Shown: positions 46,481 through 56,653, numbered from the stretch's first letter. The stretch: 64,000 nt of DNA from Helicobacter cetorum (GCF_900198405.1 NZ_FZMR01000002.1:1-64000), one strand, 5' to 3'. Program-made: numbers and translations. The notes: generated by a model from the sequence alone, not told the origin.

Positions 46481-47022
46481 TGGAGAATTTTTTCAATCAA
46501 TTTTTTGACAACATCGGCGAAGACAAGAACAGAGAAGGTTTAAAGGATACGCCTAAAAGAGTTGCTGAGTTATGGAATTTCTTATATAAAGGCTATAAAG
46601 AAGACCCAAAAATTGCTCTAAAAAGCGCTTATTTTCAAGGCGTTTGTGATGAAATGGTTATCGCTCAACACATTGAGTTTTACTCCACTTGCGAACATCA
46701 TTTATTGCCCTTTTTTGGGCATATTAGCGTAGGATACATTCCTAATGAAAAGATTGTGGGCATTAGTGCGATAGCTAAGCTTATTGAAATTTATAGCAAA
46801 CGCTTACAAATCCAAGAAAGACTTACTACTCAAATTGCAGAAACCTTTAATGAAATCATTGAACCAAAGGGCGTAATAGTGGTCTGTGAAGCCAAGCATT
46901 TATGCATGAGCATGCAAGGGGTGCAAAAGCAAAATGCGATAATAAAAACGAGTGCCTTAAAAGGCTTGTTTAAAAAAGACCCTAAAACTAGAGCTGAATT
47001 TATGCAACTCTTAAAATCTTAG
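46480..47022 (+). CDS. folE: GTP cyclohydrolase I
   Basis: Makes 7,8-dihydroneopterin triphosphate for folate and for queuosine. The 180-residue protein has 'EGLKDTPKRVAELW', 'FYSTCEHHLLPFFGHISVGY' with zinc ligands Cys and His, 'RLQIQERLTTQIAE' and 'KHLCMSMQGVQKQNA'. queD and queE later in the same run use its product, so this cluster supplies both pathways. Coupled to htpX by 1-nt overlap. Confidence 0.97.
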   Translation: MENFFNQFFDNIGEDKNREGLKDTPKRVAELWNFLYKGYKEDPKIALKSAYFQGVCDEMVIAQHIEFYSTCEHHLLPFFGHISVGYIPNEKIVGISAIAKLIEIYSKRLQIQERLTTQIAETFNEIIEPKGVIVVCEAKHLCMSMQGVQKQNAIIKTSALKGLFKKDPKTRAEFMQLLKS

Positions 47023-47037
47023 GCTATAATTTTACAC

Positions 47038-47949
47038 ATGAATAATCCTAAATTATCCTTTTACTACAATGAATGTGAAAATTTTGAGAGCTTTTTAAAG
47101 AGTCATAATTTAGAGCTTAAGAGCTTTCACCCTTATCTTGAAAAAGCCTTTTTTGAAATGGTGCTTAATGGGGGCAAAAGGTTTCGCCCCAAGCTTTTTT
47201 TAGCGGTGCTTTGTGCCTTAGTCAATCAACAAGATTATCTTACAAAACAAACAGAATATTTTAAAATCGCTTTAAGTATTGAATGTTTGCATACCTATTC
47301 ACTCATTCATGATGACTTGCCTTGCATGGATAATGCTACTTTAAGGAGAAACCACCCTACCTTACACGCCAAATACGATGAGACTACAGCTGTATTAATA
47401 GGCGATGCCTTAAATACTTACGCTTTTGAGTTACTCTCAAGCTCTCTATTAGAAAGTCCTATCATTGTAGAATTAGTTCAAATCTTAAGCACTAATGGCG
47501 GGATTAAGGGAATGGTTTTAGGGCAAGCCATAGATTGCTATTTTGAAAACACGCCTTTGAACTTGGAGCAACTCACTTTTTTACACGAGCATAAAACCGC
47601 TAAACTCATTAGTGCGAGTCTCATTATGGGGCTTGTTGCAAGTGGTATTAAAGATACAGAGCTTTTAAAATGGCTTAGTGCTTTTGGGTTAAAAGTGGGT
47701 CTGTGTTTTCAAGTGCTAGATGATATTATAGATGTTACACAAAATGAAGAAGAAAGCGGTAAAACCACCCATTTAGATAGCGTTAAAAACAGCTTTGTGA
47801 ATTTATTAGGATTAGATAAAGCAAACAATTATGCTAACACTTTAAAAACAGAGATTTTAAACGATTTAAATTCATTAGAGCCTACCTATGCTTTATTACA
47901 AGAAAATTTAAACGCATTGTTGAATGCTTTATTTAAAGGCAAGAAATGA
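47038..47949 (+). CDS. ispA: Polyprenyl (geranyl/farnesyl) diphosphate synthase
   Basis: Condenses isopentenyl diphosphate units. The 303-residue protein has the first Asp-rich motif '[20 protein letters not shown]', '[12 protein letters not shown]', and the second '[20 protein letters not shown]'. Two residues between the Asp pairs (DDLPCMD) fit the bacterial FPP synthase type. Gene product length (C15 versus C10) is inferred. 4-nt overlap with surE. Confidence 0.93.
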   Translation: MNNPKLSFYYNECENFESFLKSHNLELKSFHPYLEKAFFEMVLNGGKRFRPKLFLAVLCALVNQQDYLTKQTEYFKIALSIECLHTYSLIHDDLPCMDNATLRRNHPTLHAKYDETTAVLIGDALNTYAFELLSSSLLESPIIVELVQILSTNGGIKGMVLGQAIDCYFENTPLNLEQLTFLHEHKTAKLISASLIMGLVASGIKDTELLKWLSAFGLKVGLCFQVLDDIIDVTQNEEESGKTTHLDSVKNSFVNLLGLDKANNYANTLKTEILNDLNSLEPTYALLQENLNALLNALFKGKK

Positions 47950-48737
47950 AAAAAATTTTACTCACTAATGATGATGGCTACCATGCACAAGGTATTAAAG
48001 CTTTAGAAAAAGCCTTAGAACAAATGGCAGAAATTTATGTTGTTGCCCCAAAACATGAAAAAAGTGCATGCTCACAAAGTATCACTATTACTGAGCCTTT
48101 AAGAGCGGAGAAAGTCAAAGATAGGCACTATAGAATTGATGATGGCACACCAAGTGATTGCGTGTATTTAGCTATCAATGAGCTGTTTAAAGATGTTGTA
48201 TTTGATTTAGTGATTTCAGGTATCAATCTAGGCTCTAACATGGGCGAAGATACGATTTATTCTGGCACGGTCGCTGGAGCGATTGAAGGCACTATCCAAG
48301 GTATTCCCTCCATTGCGATTTCTCAAATTATCTCTAATAAAGATAAAAGCATTCCTTTAAATTTTGATTTAGCTAAACAAACCATACAAGATTTAGTCCA
48401 AAGCATTTTTACGCAAGGCTATCCTTTAAAAGGGCGTAAACTCTTAAATGTCAATATCCCAACTTGCTTGCCTAAAGATTGTCAAGGCACACTAGTTACT
48501 CCAAAAGGCTATAGAATATATCAAAAAGAAGTGCATAAACGCACAGACCCTAAAGGCAAAAATTATTTTTGGTTAGGGTTACACCCCCTAGTTTTTAAAG
48601 AGCGAGAACAAGAGAGCAAACTCTCTGATTTTCAAGCTATCCAAGACAATTACATCTCTGTTACCCCTCTACTTTTAGACCTAACAAGCTATGAGGACTT
48701 AAATGTTTTACAAACATGGATAGGACAAAGTAAGTGA
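47946..48737 (+). CDS. surE: 5'/3'-nucleotidase SurE
   Basis: Metal-dependent nucleotidase acting on nucleoside monophosphates, linked to stationary-phase survival. The 263-residue protein begins '[18 protein letters not shown]' with the metal-binding Asp pair, followed by '[17 protein letters not shown]', '[14 protein letters not shown]', '[20 protein letters not shown]' and 'AGAIEG'. Overlaps ispA by 4 nt and the next gene by 4 nt. Confidence 0.96.
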   Translation: MKKILLTNDDGYHAQGIKALEKALEQMAEIYVVAPKHEKSACSQSITITEPLRAEKVKDRHYRIDDGTPSDCVYLAINELFKDVVFDLVISGINLGSNMGEDTIYSGTVAGAIEGTIQGIPSIAISQIISNKDKSIPLNFDLAKQTIQDLVQSIFTQGYPLKGRKLLNVNIPTCLPKDCQGTLVTPKGYRIYQKEVHKRTDPKGKNYFWLGLHPLVFKEREQESKLSDFQAIQDNYISVTPLLLDLTSYEDLNVLQTWIGQSK

Positions 48738-49387
48738 ATAGAAAACACTTTTTTTTAGGGCTTATTATAGGGTTTATTTTTTTCTTTAGTGCGTGTCAAC
48801 ACCGATTGCATATGGGGTATTATTCAGAAGTTACGGGGGATTATCTTTTCAATTATAATTCTACGATTGTTGTGGCTTACAATAGAAATGATATGATGAC
48901 TTCTTATTATATCAATACGATTATTTATGAGTTGCAAAAATTGGGCTTTTATAATGTTTTCACGCAAGAAGAGTTCCCACTAGATAGGGCTAAAAATGTT
49001 ATTTATGCACGAGTAGTGCGTAATATCGCCTCTATACCTATCTATCATTATAACTATCAGTTAATTGAAAGGGACAATAAGCCTTGTTATTGGCTTGGGG
49101 GGCAGTTTTATTGCTCTTCTACCCCCACAGATTATTACGCTATTAATGGCTTTAGTGAACAGATTTTTATGAGTGCTAATTCGCATTTTATTTTGGACTG
49201 GTATGATATGGTGCTACAAAAACGAGTTCTGTATGTAGATGGAAGCGTGAGCGGAAAGACTTGTGGCTATCAAATGCTTTATAGAGATTTGATTAAAAGT
49301 ACGATTAAACGCATTGATTTTAACCGCCCTGAGCGTTACTACTACCGCTTAAGACTACCTTTTTACCAACCTTGCTATCAACAATGA
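48734..49387 (+). CDS. Putative lipoprotein of unknown function (HP0931-like position)
   Basis: The 217-residue protein has a lipobox-type signal sequence ([16 protein letters not shown], Cys about 21). The mature part is rich in Tyr and Arg: '[20 protein letters not shown]', '[20 protein letters not shown]', '[20 protein letters not shown]' and a C terminus '[17 protein letters not shown]'. The pattern of a conserved N-terminal strand-helix-strand recalls other Helicobacter outer-membrane lipoproteins. No known family is recognised. Start is GTG 48734, inside the end of surE. Confidence 0.8.
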   Translation: MNRKHFFLGLIIGFIFFFSACQHRLHMGYYSEVTGDYLFNYNSTIVVAYNRNDMMTSYYINTIIYELQKLGFYNVFTQEEFPLDRAKNVIYARVVRNIASIPIYHYNYQLIERDNKPCYWLGGQFYCSSTPTDYYAINGFSEQIFMSANSHFILDWYDMVLQKRVLYVDGSVSGKTCGYQMLYRDLIKSTIKRIDFNRPERYYYRLRLPFYQPCYQQ

Positions 49388-49394
49388 GATTTGA

Positions 49395-49997
49395 ATGATT
49401 ATTAGAAGATTGTATAAATTCTGTGCTAGTCATGTGGTGCGTAACTGCTCATCTTTAAAATGCGCTCAAAATATTCATGGGCATAATTATGAAGTAGAAG
49501 TCTTTATTGAAACTAATCGCTTAGATAATGCGTGTATGGCATTAGATTTTGGGCTTATGCAACAAGAAATGCAAATTTTCATAGACTCCTTTGACCATGC
49601 CCATCATTTTTGGGATAAAGAAAGTGCAGAATTTCAGCATTTTATAGAAACTCATTGTGTGCGTTATGTGAAATGCTCGTTTAATTTGAGTGCGGAAAGT
49701 TATGCTCTGATGTTTTTATACTACCTAAGCTTGATTTTACAAAAAAGCGCTTTTTCTAATAACGAAGGGGAGTTAAAAGTCTCTAGCGTGCGTGTGCATG
49801 AGACTAAAAATGGCTATGCTCAAGCGTTTTTAAAAGATTTAGAAAACCCTAATTTTCAGCCCCTACTCCATAAAAATTGCGTGTCTTTTTCACAAGGCAT
49901 TCAAAATTTATGGCAAGACAAGGACTTTTTTAACAAAATCATTAGCGATGAAGAAAAATGCTTTTTTCACGCTAAACCCTTGCATCAAATCCCTTAG
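49395..49997 (+). CDS. queD: 6-carboxytetrahydropterin synthase QueD
   Basis: Second step of queuosine precursor synthesis after GTP cyclohydrolase. The 200-residue protein has zinc His/Cys ligands in 'FCASHVVRN' and 'NIHGHNYEVEVF', 'DFGLMQQEMQIFIDSFDHAH' and 'VRVHETKNGYA'. It is longer than typical QueD (about 120-140), with a C-terminal extension of about 40 residues of unknown role. queE follows after 3 bp. Confidence 0.9.
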   Translation: MIIRRLYKFCASHVVRNCSSLKCAQNIHGHNYEVEVFIETNRLDNACMALDFGLMQQEMQIFIDSFDHAHHFWDKESAEFQHFIETHCVRYVKCSFNLSAESYALMFLYYLSLILQKSAFSNNEGELKVSSVRVHETKNGYAQAFLKDLENPNFQPLLHKNCVSFSQGIQNLWQDKDFFNKIISDEEKCFFHAKPLHQIP

Positions 49998-50000
49998 AAT

Positions 50001-50756
50001 ATGAAACTTCCGGTAGTTGAAAGCTTTTTTTCTCTCCAAGGCGAGGGCAAAAGGATAGGCAGACCAAGCCTTTTTTTACGCTTAGGGGGGTGCAATCTCT
50101 CTTGTAAGGGCTTTGATTGTAAAACCCCATTAAATGATGAAATTCTAGTGGGTTGTGATAGTTTGTATGCTGTGCATTCTAAGTTTAAAGATTCTTGGGA
50201 TTATTATAGTAACCCTAAATCTTTAATTGAACGCCTAGAAACCCTAACTCCAAATGATAAAAACTTTGATTTTGTTCTTACAGGCGGAGAGCCAAGTTTA
50301 CATTTCAATAACCCTATTTTATTGAGTGTTTTAGAGCATTTTCATCATCATTCTATCCCCTTATATGTGGAGAGTAATGGCTCTATCTTTTTTGAGTTTA
50401 GCCCTATTTTAAAAGAATTGCATTTTACTCTAAGCGTGAAACTCTCTCTTTCTTTAGAGAAAGAAAACAAACGCATTAATCTTAAAGCCCTACAGAATAT
50501 CTTAGATAACGCCAAAAGCGTGAATTTTAAGTTTGTCTTAGATAGCATTAATGCTACTCAATTGATTATGGAAATTCAAAACCTTTTAAAACAACTCAGC
50601 TTAAACAACAATGAAATCTTTTTAATGCCCTTAGGCACAACAAGTCTTGAACTAGACAAAAATCTAAAAGCCCTAGCCCCCCTAGCCCTAGAAAATGGCT
50701 ATAACCTTAGCGATAGGCTTCATATCCGCTTGTGGGATAACAAAAAAGGGTTTTGA
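50001..50756 (+). CDS. queE: 7-carboxy-7-deazaguanine synthase QueE
   Basis: Radical-SAM ring contraction step of queuosine synthesis. The 251-residue protein begins 'PVVESFFSLQGEGKRIGRPS' and has the Fe-S Cys cluster in 'LGGCNLSCKGFDCKTPLN', then 'DFVLTGGEPSLH' and 'YVESNGSIFFE'. The spacing C-x3-C-x4-C differs from the common CX3CX2C form and resembles the H. pylori enzyme. A GGGTTT/AAACCC hairpin at the stop (50748-50761) may be a weak terminator. Confidence 0.9.
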   Translation: MKLPVVESFFSLQGEGKRIGRPSLFLRLGGCNLSCKGFDCKTPLNDEILVGCDSLYAVHSKFKDSWDYYSNPKSLIERLETLTPNDKNFDFVLTGGEPSLHFNNPILLSVLEHFHHHSIPLYVESNGSIFFEFSPILKELHFTLSVKLSLSLEKENKRINLKALQNILDNAKSVNFKFVLDSINATQLIMEIQNLLKQLSLNNNEIFLMPLGTTSLELDKNLKALAPLALENGYNLSDRLHIRLWDNKKGF

Positions 50757-50813
50757 AACCCTCTTAACTAATCCAACTAATTAAAACCCCTACAAATCCC
50801 CCCTATTTTTCGC

Positions 50814-50819
50814 TATAAT
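50814..50819 (+). promoter_or_regulatory. Candidate algI promoter, -10 box
   Basis: TATAAT in the 104-bp gap between queE and algI, giving a start near 50826 and a leader of about 35 nt. Transcription would thus continue regardless of the translational phase of algI. Confidence 0.5.
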
Positions 50820-50860
50820 CTCTCAATAATTCCATAACCCAAACCTAAAGAAAGAACCCT

Positions 50861-52473
50861 ATGCTATTCAACACTCCCCTATTTATCTTTGCTTTCTTGC
50901 CGATTGTCTTTAGTATTTATTTCATCTTACAAGCTTATGTTAAAAATCTTAATCTCCCTAAAGCATGGCTTGTTCTATCAAGTTTGTTCTTTTATGGTTT
51001 TTGGAGTGTTAAATACTTACCTTTACTTTGTAGCTCTATTATCTTTAATTATTTTATTGCCTTAAAAATAGCTCAAGCCCCCTTAAGAACACAAAGAAAA
51101 ATGTTACTGATTATAGGTTTAAGCGCTAATATTTTACTCTTAGGCTTTTTTAAATACACGGATTTTTTCTTACACAATCTTAATAGAGTGTTTAATAGTC
51201 ATATTGAATTATTACACTTAGTCCTACCTTTAGCGATTAGCTTTTTTACCTTGCAACAAATCGCTTATTTACTAGATACTTACAAACAATGTAATGTAGC
51301 CAGCAACGAGAGAGAGAGAGAGAGAGAGAGAGTAAAAACACTCCCACTTTATTAAACCCCTCTAACAAAACATCTCATTCTTTAACCCCTCATAAAACTT
51401 TCTTTTTTTCGCATTTCTTAGATTACGCTTTATTTGTAAGCTTTTTCCCTCAACTCATAGCTGGGCCCATTGTGCATCATAGTGAAATGATGCCTCAATT
51501 TAAGAATAATCAATTTTTAAATTACAAAAATATAGCCATAGGCTTGTTTATTTTTTCTATAGGTTTGTTTAAAAAGGTTGTGATTGCAGATAATATCGCT
51601 CATTTTGCAGATTTTGGATTTGATAAGGCTACTAGCTTAAGTTTTATCCAATCTTGGATGACTTCTTTGTCTTATAGCTTTCAATTGTATTTTGATTTTA
51701 GTGGGTATTGTGATATGGCAATAGGCATTGCCCTACTTTTTAACATTAAGCTCCCTGTCAATTTTAATAGCCCTTATAAAGCTTTAAATATCCAAGATTT
51801 TTGGAGAAGATGGCATATCACTTTGAGTAGGTTTTTAAAAGAATATCTTTATATCCCTTTAGGGGGTAATAGAGTGAAAGAAGCCTTAATTTATAGAAAT
51901 TTAATTGTAGTGTTTTTGATTGGAGGGTTTTGGCATGGGGCTGGATGGACTTTTATTATTTGGGGGTTATTACATGGGTTTGCATTAAGTGTGCATAGAA
52001 TGTATTCTAATGTGGCTAAAAGATTTCATTTTACTATACCAAAAATTTTAGCATGGTTTATCACCTTTAATTTTATCAATATTGCTTGGGTGTTTTTTAG
52101 GGCTAGTGGGATAAAGGATAGCTTGAAGGTATTAAAAGGTATGTTAGGCTTGAATGGTATTATCTTACCTCATTTCTTAGAAGAGAAATTAGGCTCTTTA
52201 GGTGCTTATTTTAAATTTGCAACCTTTCAAAGTGTGATTCCCACTATCCATGTTTTTGCCAACCCTAATCAAAGCACACTTTTTGCATATTTTTTATTTC
52301 TCTTGTTTTGTGTGTTATTTTTTTTAATACTATTGCCAAAAAATAGCACTCTACTCTACTGTGATAACACCTTTTCTTTTAAAAAAGCAACCTTAACTTC
52401 TATTTTTCTTTTAATAGGATTTTTTTGTGTCATCAATAGCGCTCAAACAAAATTTCTATACTTTAATTTCTAG
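50861..52473 (+). pseudogene. algI: MBOAT O-acyltransferase AlgI, phase-variable, OFF here
   Basis: Membrane O-acyltransferase that would acetylate a surface or periplasmic polysaccharide. The first part (MLFNTPLFIFAFLPIVFSIY to residue 164) covers the first helices and stops at TAA 51353-51355. Beyond the AG repeat another frame continues without interruption: 'LDYALFVSFFPQLIAGPIVH', 'FWRRWHITLSRFLKEYLYIP' and the catalytic-His region 'FLIGGFWHGAGWTFIIWG'. Between codon 149 and position 51472 both frames read through the repeat. Eleven or fourteen AG units would fuse them (about 536 residues with 11). Corresponds to H. pylori HP0855. Confidence 0.9.
51308..51332 (+). repeat. (AG)12 dinucleotide contingency tract in algI
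   Basis: G followed by 12 AG units, encoding alternating Glu-Arg. The upstream frame has codon starts at positions equal to 2 mod 3, the downstream acyltransferase frame at 1 mod 3. Loss of one unit or gain of two restores a single frame; 12 units puts the gene OFF. Confidence 0.95.
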
Positions 52474-52482
52474 GTTATAATC

Positions 52483-53583
52483 ATGGAAAAATCGTATAAA
52501 AAGTATATTGTATTTATATTTTTATTTATGCTTAGTGCTGTTGTGGGTGTAGGCATTTTTAACTACATTATTGACCCATTTGAGTATTTTAGAAAAGCCA
52601 AATATCCCATTGATTACACTTCCCAAGATGATTATTTATTGTTCAATGGCTTGATTAAACACTATGATTTTGAAAATGTTATTGCTGGTTCAAGCGTGAG
52701 TATGAATTTCAGTCTCAAGGATACAGAAAAGACTCTAAACATGCCTAAAGTGATTAAGCTTGGTATGGTTTCTAGCGTTCCTATAGAAACCATACCAACC
52801 CTATCCTTTGCCTTGCAACACAAGCCAATTAAAAATATTTTAATGGATTTAACCTTACTTTTAAATGGAGAAAAATACCGATTACCATATTTTATGTTAC
52901 AAAAATATTATCCTCCAATCAATTCACTTTTATACTTATTTAATATTTCTGTGTTTAAAAAATCACTTTATTATACCTTTAGATTTATTCCAAGCATTGC
53001 AAAGATTTTAAAACCAACCCCCTTTGATTTAATGTTTAATATCTACAATAATAGTGAGATAGAGACTTATGATAGCTCGCATCTCTATCATTCTTATAAA
53101 ACTTTAACAGATAAGGTTGAAAAATTTTTAAAAGACAAAACATTAAAAGATCCTCATTTTACCAATAGTAAAGAATTTGATGAAAAATGGACATTTCAAT
53201 TAGTAAGTTTCGTCAAAGAACACCCTAATATTCATTTTATTTTTTGGATTAATCCGTCTAATATTTTGTATTATAAAGCCTTCCCACAATCTAGCATAAA
53301 AGATATTTTAGAATTTGATATGTTTGTTACTAGGAAAATAGTAGCCTATCCCAATGTAGAAATCCATGATTTACGCACTATGCCCCTTGCATCAAGCATT
53401 CATCAATACATGGATACAGGACATTTTGATTTAAAAGGTGCCCATGAAGTTTTAGAAGCTATTAAGAGCAAAAAATATTTATTGAATAAAAACAATATTG
53501 ATTTATTCAATCAAAAACTTATCAAAATGATAGAAGATTATCAAATCCCTAAGGAGTTTGAAACATTTAAAAAAGATAAATAA
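52483..53583 (+). CDS. Membrane-anchored SGNH-like partner of AlgI (HP0856-like)
   Basis: The 366-residue protein has one N-terminal helix (about 8-30) and an extracytoplasmic domain with SGNH/AlgX-type motifs: 'NVIAGSSVSMNF' (Ser nucleophile about 71) and, near the C terminus, 'MDTGHFDLKGAHEVLEAI', which would supply the Asp/His pair. In alginate-type systems AlgI passes acetyl groups across the membrane and an AlgJ/AlgX-like SGNH protein completes transfer. It starts 9 bp after algI. The polysaccharide target is unknown. Confidence 0.75.
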   Translation: MEKSYKKYIVFIFLFMLSAVVGVGIFNYIIDPFEYFRKAKYPIDYTSQDDYLLFNGLIKHYDFENVIAGSSVSMNFSLKDTEKTLNMPKVIKLGMVSSVPIETIPTLSFALQHKPIKNILMDLTLLLNGEKYRLPYFMLQKYYPPINSLLYLFNISVFKKSLYYTFRFIPSIAKILKPTPFDLMFNIYNNSEIETYDSSHLYHSYKTLTDKVEKFLKDKTLKDPHFTNSKEFDEKWTFQLVSFVKEHPNIHFIFWINPSNILYYKAFPQSSIKDILEFDMFVTRKIVAYPNVEIHDLRTMPLASSIHQYMDTGHFDLKGAHEVLEAIKSKKYLLNKNNIDLFNQKLIKMIEDYQIPKEFETFKKDK

Positions 53584-53681
53584 CAAAAAATAGTGTTAAA
53601 AAAATAAACACTAATAACATTATCTTTTTAGTCTATTTTCCTATTTTTATTAACTTATTGCCAATATTATTTATGATAGAA

Positions 53682-53714
53682 TTTATCTATTGATAGCATG
53701 TAATGATAGATAAA
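53682..53714. promoter_or_regulatory. 9-bp inverted repeat upstream of hydA
   Basis: TTTATCTAT (53682-53690) and ATAGATAAA (53706-53714) are perfect inverted arms separated by 15 bp. The element ends 20 bp before the hydA ATG and overlaps the expected promoter (TATGAT at 53672-53677 and TAGAAT at 53677-53682 are candidate -10 boxes). It does not fit TRWYA-N15-TRWYA exactly, so NikR is possible but not shown. Confidence 0.5.
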
Positions 53715-53734
53715 ACTTTGCTACAAGGATAATT

Positions 53735-54895
53735 ATGGTTATAAATAACGAAAAAAAGACCTATCAAAAGATTGAAGAACGCCTTAGTATCATCGGTTCG
53801 TTTAACGCTCATAACGAGCATAAAAACTTACAAGATGAATTTAAAGGTGCTGGTATTTCTAGGCGTGATTTACTCAAGTGGGCTGGCACTATGAGTGCTA
53901 CTTTAGCCTTACCAGCTAGTTTTGCTCCCTTGACCTTAAAAGCTGTAGAAGTGGCTAATAGGTTGCCTGTGATTTGGCTACACATGGCAGAATGCACCGG
54001 CTGTAGTGAGAGTTTATTAAGAAGTGCTGACCCTACCATTGACAGTATTATCTTTGATTATATCAGTTTGGAATACCACGAGACTATTATGGTAGCAAGT
54101 GGCTTTCAAGCTGAAAAAAGTTTGCATGAAGCCATAGAAAAACACAAAAATAATTATATTTTGATGGTAGAAGGCGGTATCCCACAAGGCACAGAATACT
54201 TTCTCACTCAAGGCTCAAACGCTAGCACAGGGGCTGAAGAATGTAGAAAGGCAGCTAAATATGCCGCCGCCATTTTTGCCATAGGCACATGCTCAAGTTT
54301 TGGGGGCGTGCAAGCTGCCTATCCTAACCCTTCTAACGCACAGCCTTTACACAAAATTATTGACAAACCTGTTATTAATGTGCCGGGTTGCCCGCCTAGT
54401 GAAAAAAATATCGTGGGTAATGTGCTTTATTACTTAATGTTTGGGACTCTCCCTAAGCTTGATGCATATAATCGCCCCGCTTGGGCTTATGGAAATAGAA
54501 TCCATGATTTATGCGAAAGAAGAGGGCATTTTGATGCGGGCGAGTTTGTAGAGCATTTTGGTGATGAAAACGCACAAAAGGGCTTTTGCTTATACAAAGT
54601 AGGTTGTAAAGGGCCTTATACTTTCAATAATTGCTCCAAACTGCGCTTTAACTCGCACACTTCTTGGCCTATAGGTGCAGGACATGGCTGTATAGGGTGT
54701 TCTGAGCCAAATTTTTGGGATACGATGACTCCCTTTGAAGAGCCTTTAGCTAATCGCTCTATAAAAACCGCCTTTAATGGCTCTGGGGCTGATAAGGTTG
54801 CTGATAAAGTTGGCACAACCCTACTTAGTGCAACCGCTATTGGCATTGCTGCGCATGCACTTCTTTCTAAAGCCATCAAAAATAAAGAGCAATAA
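53735..54895 (+). CDS. hydA: NiFe uptake hydrogenase, small subunit
   Basis: Electron-transfer subunit with three Fe-S clusters on the periplasmic side of the inner membrane. The 386-residue protein has a twin-arginine signal 'ISRRDLLKWAG' (RR 43-44) in a long N-terminal extension. Cluster ligands lie in 'HMAECTGCSESLLR', 'GTCSSFGGVQAA', 'NVPGCPPSEKNI', 'VGCKGPYTFNNCSK' and 'GAGHGCIGCSEPNFWD', and a C-terminal hydrophobic anchor follows (about 355-378). AAGGA lies 7 nt before the ATG. First gene of hydABCDE (H. pylori HP0631-HP0635). Confidence 0.97.
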   Translation: MVINNEKKTYQKIEERLSIIGSFNAHNEHKNLQDEFKGAGISRRDLLKWAGTMSATLALPASFAPLTLKAVEVANRLPVIWLHMAECTGCSESLLRSADPTIDSIIFDYISLEYHETIMVASGFQAEKSLHEAIEKHKNNYILMVEGGIPQGTEYFLTQGSNASTGAEECRKAAKYAAAIFAIGTCSSFGGVQAAYPNPSNAQPLHKIIDKPVINVPGCPPSEKNIVGNVLYYLMFGTLPKLDAYNRPAWAYGNRIHDLCERRGHFDAGEFVEHFGDENAQKGFCLYKVGCKGPYTFNNCSKLRFNSHTSWPIGAGHGCIGCSEPNFWDTMTPFEEPLANRSIKTAFNGSGADKVADKVGTTLLSATAIGIAAHALLSKAIKNKEQ

Positions 54896-54904
54896 AGGAT
54901 TAGT

Positions 54905-56641
54905 ATGTCAAAAAGAATCGTAGTAGACCCTATCACTAGGATTGAAGGGCATTTAAGAATTGAAGTTGTAGTAGATGACAACAATGTGATTACTGATGCG
55001 TTTTCTTCTTCTACACTTTTTAGGGGACTAGAAACTATTATTAAGGGTAGAGACCCACGAGATGCAGGCTTTATTGCTCAAAGGATTTGTGGGGTATGCA
55101 CTTATTCGCACTATAAGGCCGGTATTAGTGCAGTAGAAAACGCTTTAGGCATTACAGCCCCTTTAAACGCACAATTAGTGCGTTCTTTAATGAATATGGC
55201 ACTTCTTTTACATGACCATGTAGTGCATTTCTACACTTTGCATGGACTTGATTGGTGCGATATTTTGAGTGCTTTGAAAGCTGACCCTACGAAAGCTTCA
55301 AAACTTTCTTTTAAATACACCCCTTATCCTATCAATACCGGCGAAGGCGAATTAAAGGCGGTTCAAAAACGCTTGAGTGATTTTGCAAAAAGCGGCTCTT
55401 TAGGGCCTTTTAATAATGGCTATTATGGGCATAAAACCTATCGTTTGAGTCCAGAGCAAAACTTGATTGTGTTAAGCCACTATCTCAAGCTTTTGGAAAT
55501 CCAAAGAGAAGCGGCTAAAATGACCGCTATTTTTGGAGCTAAGCAGCCCCACCCACAAAGTCTAACGGTTGGGGGTGTAACAAGTGTTATGGATATACTA
55601 GACCCCACAAGATTAGCTGAATGGAAGAGTAAGTTTGAGATAGTAGCGCATTTTGTCAATCATGCCTATTATCCTGATTTAGTTATGGCAGGCGAGATGT
55701 TTGCTAATGAGCCATCTGTTTTAAAGGGCTGTGGCTTGAGAGATTTTATCGCTTATGAAGAAGTGCTACTGGGAAGAGATAAATACCTTTTGAGTAGTGG
55801 GATTGTGCGTGATGGCGATATTTCTAAATTGCACCCCATTGATGAAAATTTGATTAAAGAAGAAGTTACGCATTCTTGGTATCAATATGAAAACACTAAA
55901 GAAGTGCAGCTCCACCCCTATGATGGTCAAACTAATCCGCATTATACCGGCTTTAAAGACGGCGAGAGTATTGGCATTGAAAATAAATTAATCCCTACTA
56001 AAGTGCTTGACACTAAGGATAAATATTCTTGGATAAAATCGCCTAGATATGATAGTAAACCTATGGAAGTGGGTCCTTTGAGTGCAGTAGTGGTAGGTTT
56101 AGCGGCTAAAAATCCTTATATTAGTGAAGTGGCAACCAAATTTTTAAAAGATACCAAATTACCTTTGGAGGCGTTGTTTTCTACACTTGGCAGAACAGCG
56201 GCAAGATGTATTGAAGCTAAAACGATTGCTGATAATGGCCTTTTAGCCTTTAAGGCTTTAGTAGAAAATCTAAAGAGTGATAAAAGCACTTGTGCTCCTT
56301 ACAAAATTGATAAAAATAAAGAGTATAAAGGGCGTTATATCGGTCAAGTGCCACGGGGCATGCTGAGTCATTGGGTGCGTATTAAAAATGGTGTAGTAGA
56401 AAATTATCAAGCCGTTGTGCCTTCTACTTGGAATGCAGGACCTAGGGATTCTAAAGGGCAAAGGGGAGCTTATGAAATGAGCTTGATTGGCACTAAAATT
56501 GATGATTTGACCCAGCCTTTAGAAATCATTAGAACTATCCATTCTTTTGACCCATGCATTGCATGCTCGGTGCATGTGATGGATTTTAAGGGGCAGTCTT
56601 TAAATGAATTTAAAGTAGAGCCTAATTTTGCTAAATTCTAA
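54905..56641 (+). CDS. hydB: NiFe uptake hydrogenase, large subunit
   Basis: Carries the Ni-Fe active site that oxidises H2. The 578-residue precursor has the N-terminal ligand pair 'QRICGVCTYSHY' (C62, C65) and the C-terminal pair 'DPCIACSVH' (C551, C554). The 21 residues after His557 are the peptide removed by HydD after nickel insertion. The protein has no export signal and rides with HydA through the Tat system. 9 bp after hydA. Confidence 0.98.
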   Translation: MSKRIVVDPITRIEGHLRIEVVVDDNNVITDAFSSSTLFRGLETIIKGRDPRDAGFIAQRICGVCTYSHYKAGISAVENALGITAPLNAQLVRSLMNMALLLHDHVVHFYTLHGLDWCDILSALKADPTKASKLSFKYTPYPINTGEGELKAVQKRLSDFAKSGSLGPFNNGYYGHKTYRLSPEQNLIVLSHYLKLLEIQREAAKMTAIFGAKQPHPQSLTVGGVTSVMDILDPTRLAEWKSKFEIVAHFVNHAYYPDLVMAGEMFANEPSVLKGCGLRDFIAYEEVLLGRDKYLLSSGIVRDGDISKLHPIDENLIKEEVTHSWYQYENTKEVQLHPYDGQTNPHYTGFKDGESIGIENKLIPTKVLDTKDKYSWIKSPRYDSKPMEVGPLSAVVVGLAAKNPYISEVATKFLKDTKLPLEALFSTLGRTAARCIEAKTIADNGLLAFKALVENLKSDKSTCAPYKIDKNKEYKGRYIGQVPRGMLSHWVRIKNGVVENYQAVVPSTWNAGPRDSKGQRGAYEMSLIGTKIDDLTQPLEIIRTIHSFDPCIACSVHVMDFKGQSLNEFKVEPNFAKF

Positions 56642-56653
56642 AAAGGAATACGC

